From Streptomyces aurantiogriseus (GTDB lineage: Bacteria > Actinomycetota > Actinomycetes > Streptomycetales > Streptomycetaceae), in NCBI RefSeq assembly GCF_014649375.1, contig NZ_BMSX01000013.1, positions 62,001-126,000 on the forward strand: a DNA stretch of 64,000 nt. The letters are read 5' to 3'. The notes beneath the pieces are model-generated. The model was not told the DNA's origin and ran no database searches. It worked only from the letters and a program-made list of their open reading frames with translations. Below, piece after piece: positions 33,340 to 42,526 of this stretch. The translations under genes were made by a program, and so were the position numbers. Within the stretch, counting starts at the first letter, position 1. Each line of letters begins with the position of its first letter.

Positions 33340-34389
33340 TCACGCACCGGTCCGGCCCTGCTGGAGGACGGCGATTGCGGCCCGGTCGGTGTCGCTCGGT
33401 ACCGCGTTGAGGCGGTGGACGAGGACCCAGCGGCCGTCGTCCGTGGCTCCGCCGAAGAGCGAGGCGTCGCCTGTCGCCCCGTTGTGCCAGCGGAGGGTGC
33501 CCGAGATCTGCCAGCTCGGCGCGGGCTCCCCCAACCGCCGTTCCAGCAGCAGGCGTACGACGAGATCGGCCGCCGCGCGCGGGGTCGCCCACAGGCCGCC
33601 CGCGGGCAGGATCGCGCCGTCCATCGTCCAGGGCCGCCGGGGGCGCCCGAACCGTCCCGGGGCGAGCAGACGCCGGTCCGGGTCGGGGCTCGCGGCCATC
33701 TCCGTGATGTCCAGCGGGCGCAGGACGTACTCGGTCACCAGCTCCTCGTACGAGGCGCCGGACGCGGCGGTCAGGGCCTCGCCGAGGACGGCGTAACCGA
33801 GGTTGGAGTACTCCTCCTCCTGGCCGGGCGGGCGGGTGACGAGCGTGTCGAGGCCGGTCAGCAGCCGGTGCAGCGCCGGGCGGTCGAACGCCGCGTACGG
33901 GTCCCGGAGCCCGAGGCCGGCCGGCACACGGGGGAGGCCGGAGGTGTGCCGGGCCAGGTGCAGGAGGGTGATGCCGGTGCCGGGCGGCGCGGGGAGCCAC
34001 CGTTCGACGGGGTCGTCGAGCGCGATCACCCCGGCCGCGGCCATACGGGTCAGTGCCGTACCGGTGACGACCTTGGTGAGCGAGCCGATCTGGACGAAGC
34101 GGTCCACGGCGTGGCCGTCGGCGACGGCCGGGGGAGCGGCGTCGCTCAGGACGCAGGTCGGGATGCGGCGGGCGAGAAGGCCGGTCATGAGGGCAGCAGC
34201 TCCAGCGGGTGGCGCCGGTGAGGCGGAGGGGGCGTTGGCGTTCAGGGCGTTCAGGGGGTGAGGGCGGTCGGTTGCGGCTGGGGGTGGGCGGGGCGGTGGG
34301 ACGACCAGGTGGCCGGGGACTCGGCCGGGGCCGGCAGGCGCGGTCGTACGAGTCCCGGTCCGTGCCGTGGGTGCGGTTGCGGTGTTCAT
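33340..34389 (-). CDS. Serine hydrolase, beta-lactamase (class C-like) family
   Basis: The 349-residue protein has the catalytic motifs SLTK in QIGSLTKVVTG, YSN in EEEYSNLGYAVL, and HNG in LRWHNGATGD replacing KTG. It resembles D-aminopeptidases, esterases and EstB-like enzymes. The first about 65 residues are Pro/Ala/Thr-rich without a signal peptide and may be artefactual. ATG 34188 (MTGLLARRIPTC) is an alternative start that leaves a compact 282-residue enzyme. The substrate is unknown. It is divergent from the GNAT gene at 34479. Confidence 0.85.
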   Translation of the reverse strand: MNTATAPTARTGTRTTAPAGPGRVPGHLVVPPPRPPPAATDRPHPLNALNANAPSASPAPPAGAAALMTGLLARRIPTCVLSDAAPPAVADGHAVDRFVQIGSLTKVVTGTALTRMAAAGVIALDDPVERWLPAPPGTGITLLHLARHTSGLPRVPAGLGLRDPYAAFDRPALHRLLTGLDTLVTRPPGQEEEYSNLGYAVLGEALTAASGASYEELVTEYVLRPLDITEMAASPDPDRRLLAPGRFGRPRRPWTMDGAILPAGGLWATPRAAADLVVRLLLERRLGEPAPSWQISGTLRWHNGATGDASLFGGATDDGRWVLVHRLNAVPSDTDRAAIAVLQQGRTGA

Positions 34390-34478
34390 GAGGGTGGCTG
34401 GTTTCAGTCCCTGACGCGGGGGCAGGGTCGAGCCCTTCCGGCCGGGGGAATGTCAGACCCCTGCCCTAGCGTGGCGGC

Positions 34479-35033
34479 ATGGATCTCACTGGTGTGGAGC
34501 AGGTGCGGCTGGTGCCCTGGGCGGAGGGCGACTTCTGGCTGCTGCGGCGGACCAACAGCCCCGAGATGACGGACCACTTGGGCGGGCCGGAGACGGAGGA
34601 GAAGCTCCGCGACCGGCACCGGAAGTACGTCGAGCCGGAGTCGGGGCGGATGTTCCGGGTCGTGCTGGCGGACGGGGGCGAGACCGTCGGCTCGATCGGC
34701 TACTGGGAGCGGCCCTGGCAGGGCGGCCTCGTGTGGGAGACGGGCTGGGGGATCCTGCCCGAGTTCCAGGGACGGGGGCTCGCCGCGCGGGCCGCCCGGA
34801 CGCTCGTCGGGACCGTCCGGCAGGCCGTGCGGGAGACCGGCGGCCACCGGTCCCTGCACGCCTTCCCCAGTGTGGATCACCCCGCGTCCAACGGGGTGTG
34901 CCGAAGAGCCGGCTTCACTCTGCTCGGCACGGTCGACTTCGAGTACCCGAAGGGCCACCGGATCACGTCGAACGACTGGTACGTCGACCTGGATGCCTAC
35001 GTGGACGCCGACGTGGATGCCGACCTGGCTTAG
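34479..35033 (+). CDS. GNAT N-acetyltransferase (RimJ/RimL-like)
   Basis: The 184-residue protein has a GNAT domain with VRLVPWAEGDFWLLRR (RimL-type start), VVLADGGETVGSIGYW, and acetyl-CoA motif A as WGILPEFQGRGLAARAAR. Late HPASNGVCRRAGFTLLG is the substrate-side helix. It ends in a short acidic repeat (DADVDADLA). It probably acetylates a small molecule or an N-terminal amine. The last four bases overlap the convergent ketopantoate reductase gene, with the two stops sharing TTAG. Confidence 0.88.
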   Translation: MDLTGVEQVRLVPWAEGDFWLLRRTNSPEMTDHLGGPETEEKLRDRHRKYVEPESGRMFRVVLADGGETVGSIGYWERPWQGGLVWETGWGILPEFQGRGLAARAARTLVGTVRQAVRETGGHRSLHAFPSVDHPASNGVCRRAGFTLLGTVDFEYPKGHRITSNDWYVDLDAYVDADVDADLA

Positions 35034-35932
35034 TGCCCGGCGTCCCTCAACTCCCGTACCAGCCGGGCCGCCACGGGCGCCGGTACGCCGTGCCGCTCGG
35101 CCGCCCGCAGCAACGCCCCGCCGATCGCGTCGAGTTCGAGGGGGCGGCCCGCCTCGGCGTCGCGCTGCATGGAGGACTTGGTGGCGGGCGGGAAGGCGTC
35201 GTAGCGGGCGAGCGACTGGGCCGGGTCGGCGGGGACACCACAGGCGCGGCTGACGGCGGCCGTCTCCTCGACCAGGGCGGTCAGTTCGTCGCGGTGGCGG
35301 GTGCGGACCTCGCCCAGGGGGAGGGCGTGGCGGGTGGTGAGGAGGGCGAAGGGGGCGAGGAAGGCCATCTTCGCCCAGAGCGCGGCCGTCTCGTCCGGCA
35401 GGACGCGGGTGGTCGGGCCGGCCTTCGACAGCGCGTCGGCGAGGGCGTCGAGGCGGGTGCGGGGCACCTCGTCACCGGCGAGGTCGATCTCCGCGAAGGG
35501 GCTGTCGTGCTCGATCACACCGGGGGCGACGCGGGTGGACTCGGCGCGGATGACGGCCGGGGCCACGCGGTCCGGGCGGTGGCGCTCGCGAAGCGCCGCC
35601 GGGTGCTCGACGCCGTTCAGGAACGGTACGAGGAGGGCGTCGCCGAGAGCCGCGGTGGGGATGCGGGTCAGGGCCGCGTCGAGGGTGGTCTGCTTGACGG
35701 CGATCAGGACCGCGTCGACAGGGGCGCGGAGTTCGGTGTCGGCGTCGACGGGGGCCGTGAACTCGCCGAACTGCTTGCTGCGGACGCTGATACCGTGCGT
35801 ACGGAGGTGCGCGGCCGTGTCGTCTCCGGCCAGGCAGGTCACCTGGTGACCGGCCCGGGACAGGAGGGCGGCGAGGAGCCCGCCGATGCCTCCGGGGCCG
35901 AGGACGGCCACAGTGAGTACGTCGTTCGCCAT
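35030..35932 (-). CDS. 2-dehydropantoate 2-reductase (ketopantoate reductase family)
   Basis: The 300-residue protein starts at ATG 35932 (MANDVLTVAVLGPGGIGG). It has the NADP-binding Rossmann motif GPGGIGG, AVLIAVKQTTLDAAL, LVPFLNGVEH (family N/G), the mid-domain Lys in ALWAKMAFLAPFALLT, and the C-terminal PATKSSMQRDAEAGRPLELD motif with conserved Ser, Met, Asp and Glu. These fit the ApbA/PanE family, which reduces ketopantoate to pantoate in coenzyme A synthesis. Actinobacteria often have paralogues, so the pathway role is not certain. A longer in-frame reading upstream overlaps the DUF2277 gene and was rejected. Confidence 0.9.
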   Translation of the reverse strand: MANDVLTVAVLGPGGIGGLLAALLSRAGHQVTCLAGDDTAAHLRTHGISVRSKQFGEFTAPVDADTELRAPVDAVLIAVKQTTLDAALTRIPTAALGDALLVPFLNGVEHPAALRERHRPDRVAPAVIRAESTRVAPGVIEHDSPFAEIDLAGDEVPRTRLDALADALSKAGPTTRVLPDETAALWAKMAFLAPFALLTTRHALPLGEVRTRHRDELTALVEETAAVSRACGVPADPAQSLARYDAFPPATKSSMQRDAEAGRPLELDAIGGALLRAAERHGVPAPVAARLVRELRDAGH

Positions 35933-36055
35933 GGGTGGATGTTCCTCTCGTCGGTCGGCTCCGGTGTGGTGGCCGCCTCGGAGGTGATCATGGCAGGGGG
36001 CGGGGTGTGGAGGGAAGGGGCGACGGACGGGGTGCCGTGGGGCGAGACTGGGGGC

Positions 36056-36283
36056 ATGTGCCGAAGCATCAAGACACTTCGCCCGCCCGCGCTGGCCGAG
36101 GAGGCCACGGAGGAGGAGATCCGGGCTGCCGCCCTGCAGTACGTACGCAAGGTGTCCGGCTTCCGGGCACCGGCCGCGCACAACCAGGAGGTGTTCGAGA
36201 GGGCCGTGGAGGCGATCGCGGGGGCTACTGCTGAGTTGTTGGGTGGGTTGGAGGTGCGGGGGCAGGTCGTGCGGCGGGGGTAG
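36056..36283 (+). CDS. DUF2277 small protein
   Basis: The 75-residue protein has the unmistakable DUF2277 opening MCRSIKTLRPP and the core EEIRAAALQYVRKVSGFRAP (quoted within limit), followed by NQEVFERAVEAI. The family is small, soluble and helical, with an invariant N-terminal Cys-Arg; its role is unknown. The ATG has GGGGGC upstream. It is divergent from the ketopantoate reductase gene with 123 bases between starts. An array of repeats follows its stop. Confidence 0.9.
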   Translation: MCRSIKTLRPPALAEEATEEEIRAAALQYVRKVSGFRAPAAHNQEVFERAVEAIAGATAELLGGLEVRGQVVRRG

Positions 36284-36324
36284 CGACGGGCGGCGTCGCT
36301 TGAAGCGGCGCCCGGGGTCGGTGC

Positions 36325-36417
36325 CGGGGGGCGGGTCGCGCAGCCCGGCGCTCACGGGGCGCCGCCTGCGCCCACCCGTGCCGCCCCAGCGGCACGACTG
36401 CCCGCAGCCTGACGGGG
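36325..36417. repeat. Streptomyces GTCGCGCAGCCCGGCGCT repeat, copy 1
   Basis: It shares GGGTCGCGCAGCCCGGCGCT, GGGG[CT]GCCGCCT, the GCCGCCCCAG[G]CGGCACGACT block and CTGCCCGC with the copy at 44493-44592. The GTGCCGC-CCCA-GCGGCAC part folds into a hairpin. Both copies sit between convergent genes, a position suited to two-way transcription termination. Confidence 0.75.
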
Positions 36418-36485
36418 GTGGCGTCGCGCGTGTCCGCGCCGAGCGGTCAAGCCGGCCTGTGCCTTGCGGCGCCGGGCACGGCAAT

Positions 36486-36562
36486 TTCAGCCTGTCCGGC
36501 GTTTGAGGACGAGGCCCGTTCAGGGCCGATGCGGGGGGCTGGGGGCGGAGCCCCCAGAAGGG
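36486..36562. repeat. Streptomyces CGTCCGGCGTTTGAGGACGAG-type repeat
   Basis: The block TCAGCCTGTCCGGCGTTTGA followed by GGACGAG, then GGGGGCTGGGGGCGGAGCCCCC, is a composite intergenic repeat seen very often in Streptomyces genomes. The second part folds into a G/C hairpin. A further GGGGGCGGAGCC fragment follows near 36620. Nothing else is found in 36284-36653. Confidence 0.75.
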
Positions 36563-36653
36563 CGGTCACTTCCTGGACGACCGGGACGGGTGGGCGGGGG
36601 GCAAAGGGCCGGGGGCCTGGGGGCGGAGCCCGCAGGTGGTGGCGTCACGTCGG

Positions 36654-37265
36654 CTATGCCGGCTGGCGGCGCATCACGTACGCCGCTCCCGCGCCCGCGC
36701 CGAAGAGGGCCAGCACCGACACCCCCGTCGCCAGCCATGTCGCGCCCAGCCAGTATGCGCCGAAGTAGCCGAGGGCGACGCTGTAGCCGGCCCAGGAGAG
36801 GCCGGCGAGGGCGGACCAGGGGAGGAAGTCGCGGGCGCGGCGGTGGGCGGCGCCGGCGATGAGGGAGACGACCGAGCGGCCGGCGGGGGCGAAGCGGGCG
36901 AGGACGACCAGGGCGCCGCCGCCCCGCGCCAGAGCCCCGCCGAGACGTTCCTGCGCCGTCGTGAGGCGCCGGGAGCGGGAGATCGCGCGGTCCAGGCGTG
37001 CGCCGCCGCGCCGGGCCAGCCGGTAGGCCGCCAGGTCGCCCAGGACGGAGGCCGTCGCCGCGGAGAGGATCAGGGCCAGGATGTCGGGAACCTCGTGCGG
37101 AACCCGCCCCGTCGCCGCCCCCGACCCCGCGGCCGCCGCCGTGGCCGCCGTGATGACGAGCACCCCGCTCGGCAGCACCGGCAGGAACACGTCGAGGAGG
37201 ACCGACAGGGCCACCAGCGCATAGATCCATGGAGCGCCGATCAACGCCCCCACACTCTCGAACAC
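36654..37265 (-). CDS. DedA family membrane protein
   Basis: The 203-residue protein has four to five membrane helices. The DedA signature FAPAGRSVVSLIAGAAHRRA (conserved Arg and Gly, membrane re-entrant loop) and an earlier PSGVLVITAATAAA region are present. An R-R-G-G-A-R-L-D cytoplasmic loop lies between. DedA proteins are proton-coupled; some recycle undecaprenyl or phospholipid carriers across the membrane. GTG 37265 was chosen because GGGGGAG sits six bases before it; an in-frame ATG at 37304 adds 13 polar residues. It converges with DUF2277. Confidence 0.85.
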   Translation of the reverse strand: MFESVGALIGAPWIYALVALSVLLDVFLPVLPSGVLVITAATAAAAGSGAATGRVPHEVPDILALILSAATASVLGDLAAYRLARRGGARLDRAISRSRRLTTAQERLGGALARGGGALVVLARFAPAGRSVVSLIAGAAHRRARDFLPWSALAGLSWAGYSVALGYFGAYWLGATWLATGVSVLALFGAGAGAAYVMRRQPA

Positions 37266-37476
37266 CGCGAACTCCCCCGTGTCTCCCCCGTGCGGCCTGA
37301 CCATGCCGCGGTGGCGCGGGGGCGGCAGGTGCGGCCATAACAGCCATCCAGCGTACGCCTGGGGTGTGACAGCAGATTCACGGGGGGCTCGTGTGTTCGG
37401 CACAGCGCGTTCACCTGGGCGATCGGTCGACCGTGTGACGCCCGGCCTCGGAAACGACTCCCTGAACGCGACAAGA

Positions 37477-37506
37477 GCGCTCTCCCCGTACGCACGGAGA
37501 GAGCGC
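37477..37506. terminator. Hairpin downstream of the DoxX gene
   Basis: GCGCTCTCC and GGAGAGAGCGC pair with a small bulge around CGTACGCAC-like loop sequence. On the minus strand it follows the DoxX stop by 37 bases, a good terminator position. The remaining gap to the DedA gene shows nothing else. Confidence 0.6.
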
Positions 37507-37543
37507 CCTTCTCGTAGCGCAGGACGGCTCAGCCCAGGACGGC

Positions 37544-37999
37544 TCAAACCGTGGCCGTCGCCTTCCGCCGCGCCGGCTCCCGCTGCTCCGTCGACCGCTT
37601 GGTGAACAGCCGGTCCACGCCGAGCGCGCCGGAGCCGGTGAAGATCAGCAGCAGGAAGGCCCAGCAGAACATCGCGGAGGCCTCGCCGCCGTTCTCCATC
37701 GGCCACAGGGTCTCCGGCTGGTGGACCTTGAAGTACGCGTACGCCATGGAGCCCGAGGCGAGGAACGCGGCGGCGCGGGTGCCGAGGCCGATCAGCACCA
37801 GACTGCCGCAGACCAGCTGGATCACGGCCGCGTACCAGCCGGGCCAGGTGCCGGCGTCGACGGTGCCGCCGTTCGTGCCGGCGGCTCCGCCGAGGACGCC
37901 GAAGAGCGACGCGGCGCCGTGGCAGGCGAAGAGCAGGCCGACGACGATGCGGAACAGGCCGATCGCGTACGGCTGCGCGGTGTCGAGACGAGCGGACAT
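37544..37999 (-). CDS. DoxX family membrane protein
   Basis: The 151-residue protein starts at ATG 37999 (MSARLDTAQPYAIGLFR). Four membrane helices follow in DoxX order: LFRIVVGLLFACHGAASLFG, WYAAVIQLVCGSLVLIGLG, AAFLASGSMAYAYF and SAMFCWAFLLLIFTGSGAL. HxxE-like PETLWPMENGGE occurs in a loop. DoxX relatives work in redox or thiosulphate metabolism and in mycobacterial oxidative-stress complexes; many are unassigned. The tail is basic and hydrophilic. It reads in the same direction as the flavoprotein gene upstream, with 100 bases between. Confidence 0.88.
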   Translation of the reverse strand: MSARLDTAQPYAIGLFRIVVGLLFACHGAASLFGVLGGAAGTNGGTVDAGTWPGWYAAVIQLVCGSLVLIGLGTRAAAFLASGSMAYAYFKVHQPETLWPMENGGEASAMFCWAFLLLIFTGSGALGVDRLFTKRSTEQREPARRKATATV

Positions 38000-38099
38000 G
38001 TGGGGGGTACTCCTTCGGTGTCGGTCGTACGACCGGTCCTGGGGACGGACCGGCCGGTGGGGGCGGCGGTACCGAACGAGCGACCCACGGTAGGGGGAC

Positions 38100-40031
38100 C
38101 TAATCGATGCTTGCAAGTTCAACATTCGGCCATGGTTTCGAATCCGCTCGCGGTGCCGTCTCCGTCGCCGCCGCACGGAGTACCGCTCTCGCCACCGCGT
38201 CCGCGTCCGACAGCGTCACCGAATCCACACCCGGGCGGGCGCCCGCCGCGGTCACCCAGTGCACGCCCTCCGTGGGCACCCCGAAGGCGAACCGCCGCGT
38301 GTGCGCCCGGCCCTGACGGTTGATCAGGCGGTAGGGCCGTTGTGTCACATCCAGCCCTCCGGTCACGTAACCGTCGACCGTGTGCGGGCGGCACTGCCCG
38401 GTCCTCAGCAGCCGGGCGAGGAGACCGTCGGCGGTGCGGCGCAGGTCCGGTTCCGGAAGCCGGGCCTCTATGAGGGCCGTCACGCGGACGGCCGAGCCGG
38501 GCACGTCCGGGGAGTGTGCCCGCCAGGCCCCGTCCTCCTCCCGCACCTCCAGCCGCGGGCCCAGCACCTCCACCACCCCCGCTTCCACCAGCGCGGTCAG
38601 CTCCTCGATACGGCGGCGGGGCGGGCCGATGGACAGGAACGCGTTGAGCGGGGTGTACCAGCGGTCGAGGTGGTCCCGGCGGGAGGCGCCGGCCAGCCCT
38701 CCGTGGTCGACGACCAGCCGCAGCTCGTTGCGCAGGTCCCGCAGCACGTCCAGGGCCGCTTTCAGGGGCCCGCGCACATTGCCCCGCGCCGCCTCCTCGG
38801 CGTCCCGCCGCAGATACGCCAGCAGCCACTCCCGCCACTGCCCCGGATGCGCGAACTCCCGTCCCGTATACGGCCGGGAGATCCGGTCCCAGTTCCACCG
38901 GCCGGCCTCCGGCACCCCGAACTCCTCGAGGACGGCGGCCTCCTGGGGGCTCCGGTGCGGGACGGCGAGAAAGCGGTCCGCGAACTCAGGGCGCCGTACG
39001 AGGGCCGCGTAGTAGACCGTCTCCACCTCCTTCGCCACCAACGGCCATATCTCCGTGAGGAAGTCGGGCGCGTCACCGGAGTCCGCGCGTTTGCGGAAGC
39101 ACGAGATCACCTCCGGGGTGAGCACGAGCGGGGTGTGGCGGCCGTAGGGGCCCTTGGCGTTGTCGCCGCGCGCCTGGTACGGGATGCCGCGCCGGGAGCC
39201 GGCGTACAGGCGCGGTTCGCGGCCCGACGGCAGGTAGCGCAGGCCGTCGGCGCCGGCGGGGACGAAGCGGCCGCCGCGGCCGGTCGTCAGCAGGGCCATG
39301 TGGTCGAAGAAGTTCAGGCCCAGGCCGCGCAGCAGCACCGGTTCGCCGGGCGTCACGGCGGAGAGGTCGACGTCGGCCGGGTTGGCGGGCGGGATGTGGC
39401 ACAGGCCGTGGCGTGCGGCGTAGGCGGCGTGGCGCTGCTGGGACGGGTCGGCGGCCACCGGCAGATGGCCCTGTGCGAGGACCACGGCGGACAGGCCGAG
39501 CAGCACCCGGCCGTCGTCCAGGGTCAGCACCTGGCGGCCGTCGGCGGAGTCGTCGAGCCGGACCGCGCGTGCCGCGTGCGTCTCGACGCGTACCGAGGGC
39601 GGGGCCTGGCGGACCGTCCGCGCGAACACCCACTCCAGGTAGCGGCCGTACTGGGCGCGGGTCGGGTAGTCGTCCGGGCCCGGCTCGCCGCCCGCCCACT
39701 CGTGCAGGCTGGGGCCCGGCCGGATCGGGCCCGCGCAGTCCACGCTGTCGTCGGTGAACAGGGTCACCTGCGAGGCCACGGTGTTCATCAGCAGCTCGTG
39801 CGACTGCCCGGTGCGCCAGACCCGGCCCGGCCCGGGCGGCGCCGGGTCGACGACGTGGACCGTCAGCCGTGCCCCGGCGGGGAGCAGCTCCGGCGCGGAG
39901 GCGCAGAGGCGTTCCAGGACGCTGGTGCCGCGCGGCCCGGCGCCGACGAGGGCGACGGCGACGGCGGCCGACGCCGGCTCCGGCTCCGGGCCTTGCGGGT
40001 TCGACGCCGGTTCCGCATTCAGTGAGGGCAA
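38100..40031 (-). CDS. FAD/NAD(P)-binding oxidoreductase
   Basis: The 643-residue protein starts at TTG 40031 behind GGGAG. The N-terminal dinucleotide motif is VALVGAGPRGTSVLERL (about residues 26-42), typical of the FAD-NAD(P)-binding (NAD_binding_9) family. A second segment is VVLAQGHLP, with GLGLNFFDHMALLTTGRGG further on. The long C-terminal half (about 330-600) has no catalytic motif that I recognise. It is related to bacterial N-hydroxylating or monooxygenase-like flavoproteins, but no cluster of siderophore or natural-product genes is nearby, so the substrate is unknown. Confidence 0.82.
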   Translation of the reverse strand: MPSLNAEPASNPQGPEPEPASAAVAVALVGAGPRGTSVLERLCASAPELLPAGARLTVHVVDPAPPGPGRVWRTGQSHELLMNTVASQVTLFTDDSVDCAGPIRPGPSLHEWAGGEPGPDDYPTRAQYGRYLEWVFARTVRQAPPSVRVETHAARAVRLDDSADGRQVLTLDDGRVLLGLSAVVLAQGHLPVAADPSQQRHAAYAARHGLCHIPPANPADVDLSAVTPGEPVLLRGLGLNFFDHMALLTTGRGGRFVPAGADGLRYLPSGREPRLYAGSRRGIPYQARGDNAKGPYGRHTPLVLTPEVISCFRKRADSGDAPDFLTEIWPLVAKEVETVYYAALVRRPEFADRFLAVPHRSPQEAAVLEEFGVPEAGRWNWDRISRPYTGREFAHPGQWREWLLAYLRRDAEEAARGNVRGPLKAALDVLRDLRNELRLVVDHGGLAGASRRDHLDRWYTPLNAFLSIGPPRRRIEELTALVEAGVVEVLGPRLEVREEDGAWRAHSPDVPGSAVRVTALIEARLPEPDLRRTADGLLARLLRTGQCRPHTVDGYVTGGLDVTQRPYRLINRQGRAHTRRFAFGVPTEGVHWVTAAGARPGVDSVTLSDADAVARAVLRAAATETAPRADSKPWPNVELASID

Positions 40032-40176
40032 GGGCCTGACTCCCGGGCGTGGGGGCGCGATGGAGTGAACCGCCCACGAGAACGCGATGGAAGCGGACGG
40101 TCCGCCTCATCATGCCCCCGCGCCTCACGGAAGCCAACGCGAGCCCCACACGCCCGAGTTGTCCCTCAAAAGCACC

Positions 40177-41805
40177 TCATGCCGGGGTCAAGTCGGACTC
40201 TTCCACCGTCGCGAGCGCCCCGTTCTCCCGCGCCTGCTCCAGCCGCAGCCGGGCCGAACGCCCGCGCAGCGTCAGGGTCATGAGCTGGTTGCCGAACCAG
40301 GGCCCGCCCGTCCTGCGCCAGTCCACGACCGGCCGGGGACAGCGCCCGTGCCGCGCGAACCGGCGCCCCAACGCGCGGGCCACGGCGCTCCACCCGAAGC
40401 GGAAGCCGACCCGGATCGACAGCGGGATGGAGTTGTGGACGGGCGAGCAGGTGAGCTGCAGCACCCGCGCGTCCGGAGCGGCCGCCGGCCACCGCGGCTC
40501 GGCCACGTACGCGTGGTGCACGTCCCCGGACAGCACGAGCACACTGGCCGGCGCCTCCGCTCCCGTCCCCACCTCGGCGAGCAGCTCGGTCAGCGCGGTG
40601 AAGGAGCCGGGGAACGCCGCCCAGTGCTCCAGATCGGCCGCCCGCCGCACCCGCTCCCCGAACCGCGCCCACCGCTCGCCCCGCTCACCCCGGCACAGCG
40701 CCGCGTTCCACGCCTCGGCGTCGTGCACGAGGTGCGGCAGCAGCCAGGGCAGAGAGGTGCCGACGAGGAGATGGTCGTACGATTCCCGCCCCTCGAGGGC
40801 CTGCTCGCGCAGCCACTTCGCCTCCCCGGGGCCGAGCATCGCCCGCCCGTCCTCCTCCAGCACCCGCGCGGCCCGGGTGTCCACCATCAGCAGCCGGACC
40901 CGCCCGAAGTCACGCCGGTAGCTCCAGCGCACGGAGGATGGTTCGGCGTCGGCGCGGCAGGCGAAGTCGCGCAGGAGGTCGGTGCCGTCGGGGGTGGCGC
41001 GTACGGCCGCGTAGAGCGGGTCGGCGGCCAGTTCGGCCGGGGAGAGGTTCCCGAGGTGCTGGTGGACCCAGTACGACATCAGGCCGCTGAGCAGCCGCTC
41101 GCGCCACCAGGGGGTGGCCCGCATGTCGGCGAGCCAGGAGGCGGAGGTGTTCCAGTCGTCGATCACATCGTGGTCGTCGAAGATCATGCAGCTGGGCACG
41201 GTCGACAGCAGCCAGCGGACCTCGGGGTCGAGCCAGGACTCGTAGTAGAGCCAGGTGTACTCCTCGTAGTCGGCGACCTCGGCGCCCGGGGGTTCGGCCA
41301 GGTCGCGGCGGGCCGCGAGGCGGCGGCGGATCGCGGCGGAGGTCTCGTCGGCGTACACCTGGTCGCCGAGCAGCAGCAGGACGTCGGGCCGCTCGGCTCC
41401 CGGGTCGGCGGCGATCCGCGCGGCCAGGCTGTCCAGGGCGTCCGGGCCCACGGGGTCGTGCTCGTCGGCCGGGGGCGCCGCCCACCGGCAGGAGCCGAAG
41501 GCCACGCGGACGTCGTCGCCGTCGGCCCGGCTGCGGATCACGGAGGGCGGGAAGCGGGAGTCGGGCGGCGGCCACACGCGCGTGCCGTCGAGGGCCACCT
41601 CGTACGCCGTCTCCGTGCCCGGCGTCAGGCCGGTCACCGGGATCAGGGCGTAGTGGTGACCCGCCACCTGGAAGGTGCGGGCCGTGCCGCCGGAGCCGTC
41701 CGCGCAGCGCACTTCGGCGGCGCACGGACGGCTCGTCTCGACCCAGACGGTCGCGGTCGCGCCGTCGGCGTATCTCAGCAGGGGTCCCAGCCGCAGTCCG
41801 GCCAC
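40177..41805 (-). CDS. PhoD-like metallophosphatase/phosphodiesterase
   Basis: The 542-residue protein has an N-terminal fibronectin-like domain (about residues 1-95) and a PhoD metallophosphatase core. Its metal-binding motifs are VAFGSCRW (metal Cys region), LLLLGDQVYADE, FDDHDVIDDWN and VLSGDVHHAYV. It lacks a Tat signal peptide, unlike secreted PhoD, so it is probably cytoplasmic or membrane-associated. It should hydrolyse phosphate mono- or diesters using Ca2+/Fe3+. The start is GTG 41805 seven bases after GGAGGAGG. Confidence 0.9.
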   Translation of the reverse strand: MAGLRLGPLLRYADGATATVWVETSRPCAAEVRCADGSGGTARTFQVAGHHYALIPVTGLTPGTETAYEVALDGTRVWPPPDSRFPPSVIRSRADGDDVRVAFGSCRWAAPPADEHDPVGPDALDSLAARIAADPGAERPDVLLLLGDQVYADETSAAIRRRLAARRDLAEPPGAEVADYEEYTWLYYESWLDPEVRWLLSTVPSCMIFDDHDVIDDWNTSASWLADMRATPWWRERLLSGLMSYWVHQHLGNLSPAELAADPLYAAVRATPDGTDLLRDFACRADAEPSSVRWSYRRDFGRVRLLMVDTRAARVLEEDGRAMLGPGEAKWLREQALEGRESYDHLLVGTSLPWLLPHLVHDAEAWNAALCRGERGERWARFGERVRRAADLEHWAAFPGSFTALTELLAEVGTGAEAPASVLVLSGDVHHAYVAEPRWPAAAPDARVLQLTCSPVHNSIPLSIRVGFRFGWSAVARALGRRFARHGRCPRPVVDWRRTGGPWFGNQLMTLTLRGRSARLRLEQARENGALATVEESDLTPA

Positions 41806-41881
41806 GTGATCGCCTCCTCCGTCGCCCCGTACGGTACGGAACGACGGAGGTCAGTGGCGAGGTTCCGGTGCGGAACGGGGA

Positions 41882-42526
41882 TCAGCAGCTCGACAGGTAG
41901 CTCGTGAGCGCGCTCTTCTCGGCGGAGTCCACGGAAAGGCCGTAGTAGTACTTCACCTGGACCCAGGCGCGGACGTAGGTGCAGCGGTAGGCCGTGCGCG
42001 ACGGCATCCAGGTGGCGGGGTCCTGGTCGCCCTTGGCCTGGTTGACGTTGTCGGTGACGGCGATGAGCTGCGGGCGGGTCAGGTCGTTGGCGAAGGCCTG
42101 GCGGCGGGATGTGGTCCAGCTGTCGGCGCCGGAGTCCCAGGCCTCGGCGAGCGGGACGAGGTGGTCGATGTCGACGTCGGAGGCGGCGGTCCAGGTGGCG
42201 CCGTCGTAGGGGGAGTACCAGCTGCCGCTGGTGGCCGCGCAGGCGGAGTCCTGGACGACGTTCGTGCCGTCGCGCTTGAGGACGACCTCGCGGGTGTTGC
42301 AGGTGCCGGACTGGGTGATCCAGTGCGGGAAGAGGTCACGGCTGTAGCCGGTGCGGTCCTCGGTCGCCACGGTGAGCGAGGCGAGGTAGGTGCGGGCGGT
42401 GGCGGCGCTGACCGGGGTGGGCAGGGCGGCGGAGGCGGTCGGGGAGTTGAAGAGCGCGACGGAAGCTATGAGGCCGGTGAGCGCCGCGAGTATGCTGACC
42501 CGTCGACGCGCGTAGAACTTCGACAT
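41882..42526 (-). CDS. Secreted HNH-family (DUF1524) endonuclease
   Basis: The 214-residue secreted protein has a signal peptide (RRRVSILAALTGLIASVALF, cleavage near TASAAL) and a DUF1524/HNH nuclease domain. The catalytic motif DVDIDHLVPLAEAWDSG is followed by RRQAFANDLTRPQLIAVTDN and NQAKGDQDP. Four Cys (GTCN, DSAC, YRC, LSSC) could form two disulphides. Such proteins are extracellular nucleases of streptomycetes. The start is ATG 42526 behind AAGGGAG. Confidence 0.9.
   Translation of the reverse strand: MSKFYARRRVSILAALTGLIASVALFNSPTASAALPTPVSAATARTYLASLTVATEDRTGYSRDLFPHWITQSGTCNTREVVLKRDGTNVVQDSACAATSGSWYSPYDGATWTAASDVDIDHLVPLAEAWDSGADSWTTSRRQAFANDLTRPQLIAVTDNVNQAKGDQDPATWMPSRTAYRCTYVRAWVQVKYYYGLSVDSAEKSALTSYLSSC

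Noticed and set aside
35933..36484. In-frame N-terminal extension of the ketopantoate reductase
   Set aside because: It precedes the Rossmann start and crosses the DUF2277 gene on the other strand.
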